A DNA stretch of 64,000 nucleotides from Arctopsyche grandis (lineage: Eukaryota; Arthropoda; Insecta; Trichoptera; Hydropsychidae), in assembly GCF_051622035.1 (NCBI RefSeq), contig NC_135356.1, forward strand, positions 10,948,579-11,012,578, read 5' to 3'. This document shows, piece by piece, positions 56,249 to 64,000 of the stretch; within the stretch, counting starts at the first letter, position 1, and every line of letters begins with the position of its first letter. The translations under genes and the position numbers were made by a program. A model generated the notes under the pieces. The model saw only the letters and a program-made list of their open reading frames with translations. It made no database searches and was not told the DNA's origin.

Positions 56249-59200
56249 TGTTACGTACGCCGTGGATTGAGCGAATTGTACTTAGACCAACGGATATCTG
56301 TTATCGGTTAACTAAATGCATGCACTTACTTCCAAAGATTATATCTGGACTCTAAGTGCATTTAGGCTAAACAATGACCGTTATTAGTTATTTCTCAGAA
56401 TCGGTATGGGAAGACCCAATCTCTTGGAAATACATATCCGAATACGTGACTATACAACAGGTAAACAGATTAGGCGTCCTGAGAGATCTACCCTTTATAA
56501 GGCGGTACGTAGGCGATATAATTGATTCTGGACTGAGCAGTGGCAATACGTGTATCTCCTGAATCATCAATAAATGCTGTGAAACGACTGTTGGCCTTTT
56601 ACTTGGATCCTCCACCCACCCCTACGCAACACTGGTCGTCAGAAGTGGGATCCAAGATGGGCCGTGGAACAAAGTCACCAGCGAAGGAAGAGAAGCTACA
56701 GCGAAGCCATCCTCGGGAGCTGTAGGAGAGAGTTCGAGCCATGGAGACACGAATTAAAAAAATGCAGTTTTCACTGCAAAACACAGAATCGGTCATCACA
56801 TATTCGGTTGTTGAATTGCAGTTATCACTGCAACTTGACTTTGACATTATCGGCGGTGGCCGCCAAGAAGTCATCGGGATGACGGAAGGAGGTTACGAAA
56901 CGGGAGGTTTCGTACAAGTGCTGCCGGGAGAGGACATCTTGAGGCGTTGTCAAGGGCAACATCGGAGAGCAGCATCCGGCAATTGCAGAGTCATCCAAAG
57001 GGCGACCGGGACGAGTGCAGTTCACCGGTCCACTTTCGCTGCAATTACCAAGAATTAGCGGCTGTTGGGGACGACGATCCACGGGAAAGCATCGTCGTCA
57101 GAAGAGGAGCGGAGATCAGGAATGCGGAGGAGCAAGAATTCATCGGGATGACGGAAGGAGGTTACGAAACGGGAGGTTTCGTACAAGTGCTGCCGGGAGA
57201 GGACAACTTGAGGCGTTGTCAAGGGCAACATCGGAGAGCAGCATCCGGCAATTGCAGAGTCATCCAAAGGGCGACCGGGACGAGGGCAGTTCACCGGTCC
57301 ACTTACGCCGCAAGAACCAAGAATTAGCGGCTATTGGGGACGACGATCCACGGGAAAGCATCGTCGTCAGAAGAGGAGCGGAGATCGACTACAACTGAGA
57401 GATGTCGATTACAAGCCACTATTCCCTTCAACTGTTTGTTGACGGCAGATGTCAACAAACTGGAAAAAAAAACTAGTTGGAAACGAGTCTAATTGGAAAC
57501 TAGTTAACCACCTGTTATGTCACAGGTGTCGTCTCGCAGAGAGTATGAAAGTAAACGGATTGAAACGAGCGACTTGGATCAACCACGTGAGGGCATTTGA
57601 AACCGAAGAAACGCCAGATCGCGACTTCAACGAGAGAGAGCGGAACAATTGATATACGTCAACATCGAAAAAAAATCTAGTTGGAAACTAGTGGAAACAC
57701 GAGTACCTGAAAAAATACATGGACAGTTGCAGCAGTGATTAGATCATCTCGCAGATGTAACGGGAAAATACATCAGAAAGAAATGGATTTCAGTTGGGTC
57801 AATGGAACGGAAAAGAAGCACATTCAACAGAGTGGCAGACTGTTGGGTGCACATTTACCAAGGTCAATGGAACGGAAAAGAAACACAACCAGCAGAGTGG
57901 CAGACTGAGGTGTGCACATTTTCCAGGGTCAAGGGAACGGAAAAGAAGCACCACCAACAGAGTGGCAGACTGAGGGGTGCACATTTTCCAGGGTCAACCG
58001 TCACTTTAGTGAGGATGGTGGCGATTCTTGTGGGACATGGCTTTGGAGCACGTTCTGGGTTGAACGCTGGTCTGCAGCAGGATGCTGGGCCACATGACAG
58101 AGGAACACTAGGCCACCGTAGCAAATTTGGACGATGGTGACACGAGAGCAATGGACCAAGTCACTTTTGTGAAGATAGGAGCGATTCTTGTGGGACATGG
58201 CTTTGGAGCACGTTCTGGGTTGAACGTTGGTCTGCAGCAGGATGCTGGGCCACATGACAGGAATACGGGGCTGCCATAGCAAATTTGGACTTTGGTGATA
58301 CGAGCAACATGGACCAAACACGTGAGAAATTTTGGACCGAAGAGCTAACAAATAATGATTTCCAAATGTAAAACATCGGATGACTAATTTTAGGGGATTA
58401 GAAAGTTCACTGTAATTGTTTCCATTGTAAAGGTGACGTAAATTGAAATGTAACGAAAGTTTAATGCAATTGTTTCCATTGTAAAGGTGACGTAAAGTGA
58501 AGTGTAATGAAAGTTTAATGTAATTGTTTCCAATGTCAAGGTGACGTAAATTGAAGTGTAACGAAAGTTTAATGTAATTGTTTTCATTGTAAAGGTGACG
58601 TAAATCGTAGTGTAACGAAATTTTAAATGTTTTTGTTTACATTGTAAAGGTGACGTAAATTGAAGTTTAACGAAGGTTTAATGTAATTGTTTCAATTGTA
58701 AAGGTGACGTTAATCTAACTGTAACAGAATTAGAATTGTAAAGGTAACGGTAGTAGAATTTAAATGTCATTGTTTCCATTGTAGCTGTAAAGATAACGGC
58801 TGTAATTGTAAATGTAACTGTGACTGATATCGGAGATAAATGCAACTGCTGTAGATTTATCAGTTATGATTTGTTGGTCAATCGGGACGATTTAACCTAA
58901 GAGGGAGGCAATGTTACGTACCCCGTGGATTGAGCGAATTGTACTTAGACCAACAGATATCTGTTATCGGTTAACTAAATGCATGCACTTACTTCCAAAG
59001 ATTATATCTGGACTCTAAGTGCATTTAGGCTAAACAATGACCGTTATTAGTTATTTCTCAGAATCGGTATGGGAAAACCCAATCTCTTGGAAATACATAT
59101 CCGAATACGTGACTATACAACAGGTAAACAGATTAGGCGTCCTGAGAGATCTACCCTTTATAAGGCGGTACGTAGGCGATATAATTGATTCTGGACTGAG

Positions 59201-59294
59201 CAGTGGCAATACGTGTATCTCCTGAATCATCAATAAATGCTGTGAAACGACTGTTGGCCTTTTACTTGGATCCTCCACCCACCCCGACGCAACA
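56249..59294 (+). mobile_element. non-autonomous LTR retrotransposon, copy 2
   Basis: Duplicate of 30350-33395 with LTRs at 56249-56631 and 58912-59294, ATAT on both sides, and the same four internal arrays (56872-57387, 57798-57992, 58000-58317, 58404-58734). Shared target site shows it was copied with the segment and did not transpose separately. Confidence 0.85.
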
Positions 59295-59306
59295 ATATCA
59301 ACGAAC

Positions 59307-60085
59307 GGTTCGGTGATTACTAGTCATATGTGAACCTGTCACAGGACAACTGGTCGCTCTAGATCGGTCACTCGTGATCATCTGTCACGCTAAAACTGGT
59401 CACACGCTAAAATTGGTCACGAGAACACTGGTCACACGCTAAAACTGGTCGCGAGAAAACTGGTCGCGAGAAAACTGGTCACGAGAAAACTGGTTACACG
59501 CTAAAGCTGGTCACGAGAAAATAAGTCACACGCTAAAACTGGTCACGAGAAAATTGGTCACACGCTAAAACTGGTCACGAAAAAACTGGCCAAGGGACAA
59601 AAAGATACATATAATTACTATTGTAACAAGTGAACATAAATAAAGGATCCTCTTACTAACACAATCAGTGTTTTCATAGACCTCCCGCGGTACATTTACC
59701 GCGGTGAATTAAGATTAGTGATTTGACATTCGAACTGTCAAAGTGAAATGAACGCAAAAGTGATTGCCAACCTTCTCGGCGTGGCTAGAGTGCGTCAGAT
59801 GAGCTGACAGATGCCCGCGAACTCCTCGCGAAGACCACAACGACGGCCACGAGGGTCTTTGGCTCGAACATATGTCTAGTCGATAGTAATAAAAATTTCG
59901 TAAATAAAAAGTATTTGAGAATATTTTGGTTTGTGACCAATTTTAAATTTTTGGGTATGACCAGTTTTAGCGTGTGACTAGTTTTCTCGTGACCAGTTTT
60001 AGCGTGACGGATGATCACGAGTGACCGATCTAGAGCGACCAGTTGTCCTGTGACAGGTTCACATTTGACTAGTAGTCCGCTTACC
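59307..60085. mobile_element. 779-bp TIR element with minisatellite, copy 2
   Basis: Duplicate of 33408-34186, with the same CAACGAAC target duplication; the minisatellite (59414-59589) has not visibly changed length. Confidence 0.8.
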
Positions 60086-60438
60086 CAACGAACGATATTT
60101 CTAGGTCTAGTAATACCGTGAATAGTACGCGTGGCACCGTTTACACTAGCGATATCTACACCGATATTTACGAAATTTGCCATAACCAGTTCCCAAATAT
60201 CAACCATAGGTTGCAATATGGGAACTGGATATGGAAAATTTCGTACATATCGCCGGTAAATAGCGCCATTATGAGTGCGTTAGCACCCGCGATTTATACC
60301 TCGTTTACTGCCGTTGCACCTTGGTTTACTGCTAGTACCTGGGGGGTTCAGCTTAACAAAAATGAGGTTAGGCACACAAACGTCAATTGACACCAACAAA
60401 AACCTAAATTATTTTTATGTACAAAGTATCTGTTTTAA

Positions 60439-61605
60439 GGTCTGTTCATACCTATCCAGCACGACCTATATCCTGCAGGTGTCATGCAAGTGCGGATAGT
60501 ATTTTTTGGTACATTATATGGACGTATTCATACTCCATTCGCGCATGCGCATTTATGCATTCATGCGCGTCCATATATGTAGAATGTACCAAAGAATACT
60601 ATCCGCACTTGCATAATGGTGCTTACGGACTAAACCAACGACGATTTTGGGCCAACTTTTTAACCAGCAGTAGCGTACAAAATATCGAAATAAAAATTAA
60701 ATTTTAAAATTGAAATTAAATATCAAAATCAAGCTAAAGAGCGAGATTGAGCTAAAATTAGATCATCGTTGATGTTTTGAATTACAACAATGTTTTGAAT
60801 TACGACGATGCGCATTTAAAACCAGAGAAATATTATAATTTCTCTGCTTACGAGCGAAAAAAAAAATATTGTTAAAGTCGTCACGAGATGCTACTGTATT
60901 TCTACCGTCAACGATCGATAACAAAAAACAATTCATAAAAAAACGCGGTGTCGGATGTCGGTGATTTGTCAAAGGGTTTTTTTTCTTTCGTCGAAATAAA
61001 ATTAATAATCACACATTATCCGATAAAATTTACCTCTGAAATGATTTAATTAATTGATTTATTTCGACGAGAGAAACAATTGAAGACTAAAAAAATTTCG
61101 TTTGATAAACCGACAACATACCGGGTTGGGACCATCGCTCGGTCACCCATACTTATACATGAGATATTCTCAGTAACTGCGCATTACGGGGAACTAAAAA
61201 TAATAATTCTTTGATTTTTTTTTCGATCTTAGTGCGTATCTTCGTAAGTCAAAACATCTTCGACAAACAAAAGTCGAGGATTACCTGTATGTGATTGTTG
61301 ATGATCTAATTTTAGGTCAATCTCGAAAATTTATTTAAATTGGGCATGTTCTGTTTTAACTTTCAATATTTTATTTTAATTTTAATATATTGATTATAAT
61401 TTTATTTTGATATTTGAATTAAATTTTAATATAATAATAATATTTTTAATTTCAATTTTTAAATTTAATTTTTATTTCGATATTTTGTACGCTACTGGTT
61501 TTATCCTGCTGGTTAAAACGTTGGACCAAAATCGTCGTTGGTTTGGTCCGTACGCAGCATAACACTTGCAGGATACGGGTCGTGCTGGATAGGTATGAAC
61601 AGACC
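60439..61605. mobile_element. 1.17-kb TIR element, copy 2
   Basis: Duplicate of 34540-35706 including the nested palindrome. Confidence 0.7.
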
Positions 61606-61715
61606 TTTAAGAGTTCAAATAAATTAATACAACTTTGTAATAAGTATAATCGATCTGTAATTTCTGCGTAAGCTGTTTATTTTTCGCGCTTAGAAGGGTA
61701 CGCGCGAGACTACTG

Positions 61716-63079
61716 TAAGGCAGGGAAGGTATGTTGACCGTATCCCGGCCCAACCAAACACATGTTGTGTGGTTTGAAAGAGGATCGTTTATTTTTGTTC
61801 AATTGGTACAATGGTTAAGCGGGCTCCACATTCTCGTCGAGACTCTCGGTCTCGGGTCTCGCCGAAACAACACGAGACTGAAAGTAGCTCACCACATTCT
61901 CGCTCGCGCATTTGTCTGTTCGGTAGTCATACAAGATGGACGTGTTAGAAACGTCTGTCGCTGTAGCATTATGTGCAATAGCATATTACAATTTTTTATT
62001 AATTCGAGAAAAAATAGTTATTAAGAGAGGTTGGAATGTTTTATTACTGTTGCCATCCATGATATCCCCCAAAAAAGAATCCATCACGCTAAAAGCGAAC
62101 CATATCGGCGTATATACATATATCATCAGTGCCGGCGCCTGAATGTTCCGATGCTTTTATTCTTCGCTTTTGTATCCTATAAGTTGTCATAAGGGAGTCT
62201 TTCTTGCTTTTCAATTCTTTGAGAGGTATATTCATTATTTCACTTATTTTATTCCACGCATCGTGTACTTTGTTTCTGTCTTTATGGTCCCGATAATAGG
62301 ATGACACTGGTATATTTCCATAAATGTTAGTTCGAGATCGTGCGTCCAATTCGTAGGCATTTTTGTTAATAAAATCGACGAGCGCGCAGTGCGGTTACTG
62401 GCGGCCGACTGACGCGACGGGAGTGTGGAGGGAAGGTCTCGTGCGAACACAAAACTACACGAGAGCCCTTTGATTCGGGTCCAAAATACCGCCACGAAAT
62501 GGAGACCGCACGAATATAGGCGGGACTTAACGAATATGTTCACTTCACTCTCGTATTTGGCTATTCTCGTATAGTTTTGCCGAGATTGTGGAGCGGGCTT
62601 TATTGTATGTACGAAGAAGTTTCTTCGGAGATGTGATATAGTTGAACTCTAAAGGCTCACTCTGCTGGCTAGAGTTGCTGCGTTGCTTTATATACATTTC
62701 CAGGACACGTGTCGTGTCTTTGTTCTCGAGACGTGCAATGACCTGGTTTCGGGCACGTGTACTTGTGACACGTGTTGAGCGCAGAAGCTTTGTTTTTGGT
62801 ACTCGTGGTTTTTATGGGTTCGTGCGCCTGGACGTCGTTCGTGGGGTAATGGGGTCGTGCGCCGTGTGTCTACGGTGCACCGACCTCTTTATGAGGCGAT
62901 CTACTTTTCTGGATATGTGCCGCAGTGGCCTGATGAGATTGTGGCGGCTCGCTTATACGACATGGTCGAGTTTGGTTGCCTTCCTGCGAGTGGGGACCAA
63001 CCCGGCTGGGTTCGGAGAGCCACTACTCACTCTGTCTTCAGCTGTCATATAATAAACACGTGCATTAACATGCCAGTCG
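61716..63079 (-). mobile_element. LTR fossil, type 2 with Harbinger insert, copy 2
   Basis: Duplicate of 35817-37180. Confidence 0.5.
61818..62599 (-). mobile_element. PIF/Harbinger-type MADF element, copy 2
   Basis: Duplicate of 35919-36700 with the same TTA borders and the same broken MADF frames (62089-62349 and 62244-62379). Confidence 0.72.
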
Positions 63080-63138
63080 TCTCATTCGTTCATCCCCCAT
63101 AAGATCATATAGCATGAGTTTTACTATATGCCTACATT

Positions 63139-63439
63139 ACTTTGCGAAAGATGGACATGGACATGAGAAGAAAAGCGGCTTTGGCGATCATACTCGAGGA
63201 TGCGTTGAGGACGCCCAAAAGTAAAAGGCGGTGGATTAAGCAGTGGATGCTTCATTGCTTCAGAAGAATCGATATTCACACTTGAATATCGCTGAAGAAA
63301 TGGTTCTAGGCGATGTCATGAACGATAACCAGAACCTTTTTAGAATGAGTGAAGATTTGTTTGATTCATTGCTAATATACACCGAGGGAGAAACTTGCCG
63401 TAACATTACGGTACCTTGCAACTGGCAGTAGTTTCACGT
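63139..63439 (+). mobile_element. Harbinger transposase remnant, copy 2
   Basis: Duplicate of 37240-37540. One base differs (63398), giving ETCRNI instead of ETYRNI in the short frame. Confidence 0.6.
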
Positions 63440-64000
63440 GCTTGAGATATTCCAGTTTTCTTTCGACGTCTACTATAAGTGAAGCTGTTATTTCCATATG
63501 CAGAGCATTAAGTCACGTTCTCAAGAAGTATATAAAGGTAAAAATAAAAATCAAAGTAATATAAAAACCGTATTATTTCAATGTTCTTAAAGACTAAGTA
63601 ATTTTAATAAGGAACGGGATATAAATTAAGATTATATATTTACAGTGGGATGCTGATTTAAGGGAATTACATCGTCATGAAGAAATTTGAAAGATTTTAC
63701 AACACCCTTAATACGGAATAAAAAAGACGTCTTAATGTGAAACATAAAGGAGGTTTGTAAAAATTCGACAAACTGGTGGTTTTTTGATCAATGTAAACAA
63801 ACATTTTCAATCATGAATATCAATAAAAATTCTTTACAATCAAGCATCAGATGAAAAATTTTTAAGAATTTCAGCATTTTTAAGAATTTCAACTACAAAA
63901 TTTTCTCCGAAAATTAAAAAACTGTTAAAGATGTAGAGTTCGATCGCCGAGAAAGAAAAATTGCTTCAGTATTGGAAACTACCGGTTGACTGCAAGGTAT
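63440..64000. other. AT-rich spacer, copy 2, to window end
   Basis: Duplicate of 37541-38101; no gene. The duplication continues unbroken to the last base. Confidence 0.4.

Larger units (their letters stand above)
44710..64000 (+). repeat. tandem segmental duplication, copy 2 (cut by window end)
   Basis: Second direct copy, 19.3 kb of it in the window, matching 18815-38101. It starts without any gap next to the end of copy 1. After the first ~510 bp I noticed a single base difference, at 63398 against 37499. ZAD gene B of this copy would lie beyond the window at about 66.5-69.5 kb. Confidence 0.9.

Overview
The window looks like nuclear DNA of an insect. Genes are AT-rich, intron-containing and widely spaced. 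ZAD-type C2H2 zinc-finger genes, an arthropod-typical family, are present. More than half of the sequence is transposon debris: hAT-, piggyBac-, PIF/Harbinger-, mariner- and Tc1-like elements, LINE ends and LTR fossils. The order cannot be fixed from the sequence alone. No rRNA, tRNA, CRISPR or prokaryotic feature was seen.

Left part (1-18.8 kb, single copy). A rhodopsin-like GPCR lies on the minus strand (exons 912-2817; TM6-7 not found). The C-terminal half of a procollagen galactosyltransferase (GT25/COLGALT) lies on the plus strand in four exons (4115-8733), with introns full of MITEs and LINE ends. A complete four-exon ZAD gene with seven C2H2 fingers lies on the minus strand (11709-15122), with two hAT-type MITEs in one intron. 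The rest is a solo LTR (10893-11264), small repeat families and unannotated AT-rich DNA.

Right part (18.8-64 kb). This is a direct tandem duplication with a unit of about 25.9 kb. Copy 1 runs 18815-44709; copy 2 starts at 44710 and is cut by the window end. The offset is constant at 25,899 bases from about 19.3 kb onward, and I saw almost no differences apart from the first ~510 bp. Each unit carries INTS12 (Integrator subunit 12, two exons), ZAD zinc-finger gene A (12 fingers) and, at its right end, paralogous ZAD gene B (30 fingers; in the window only in copy 1). The same mobile elements sit between them: a young 3-kb non-autonomous LTR element just upstream of gene A, TIR elements with clear target-site duplications, and older remnants.

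How it fits together. ZAD-ZNF proteins are nuclear DNA-binding factors that expand by tandem duplication. Three levels of duplication are visible here: two-finger units and a 504-bp block inside gene B, the A/B gene pair, and the whole 25.9-kb unit. The unit junction has the pattern expected from unequal exchange between two diverged copies of one repeat. The main caution is that so little divergence between copies can also arise from an assembly error.
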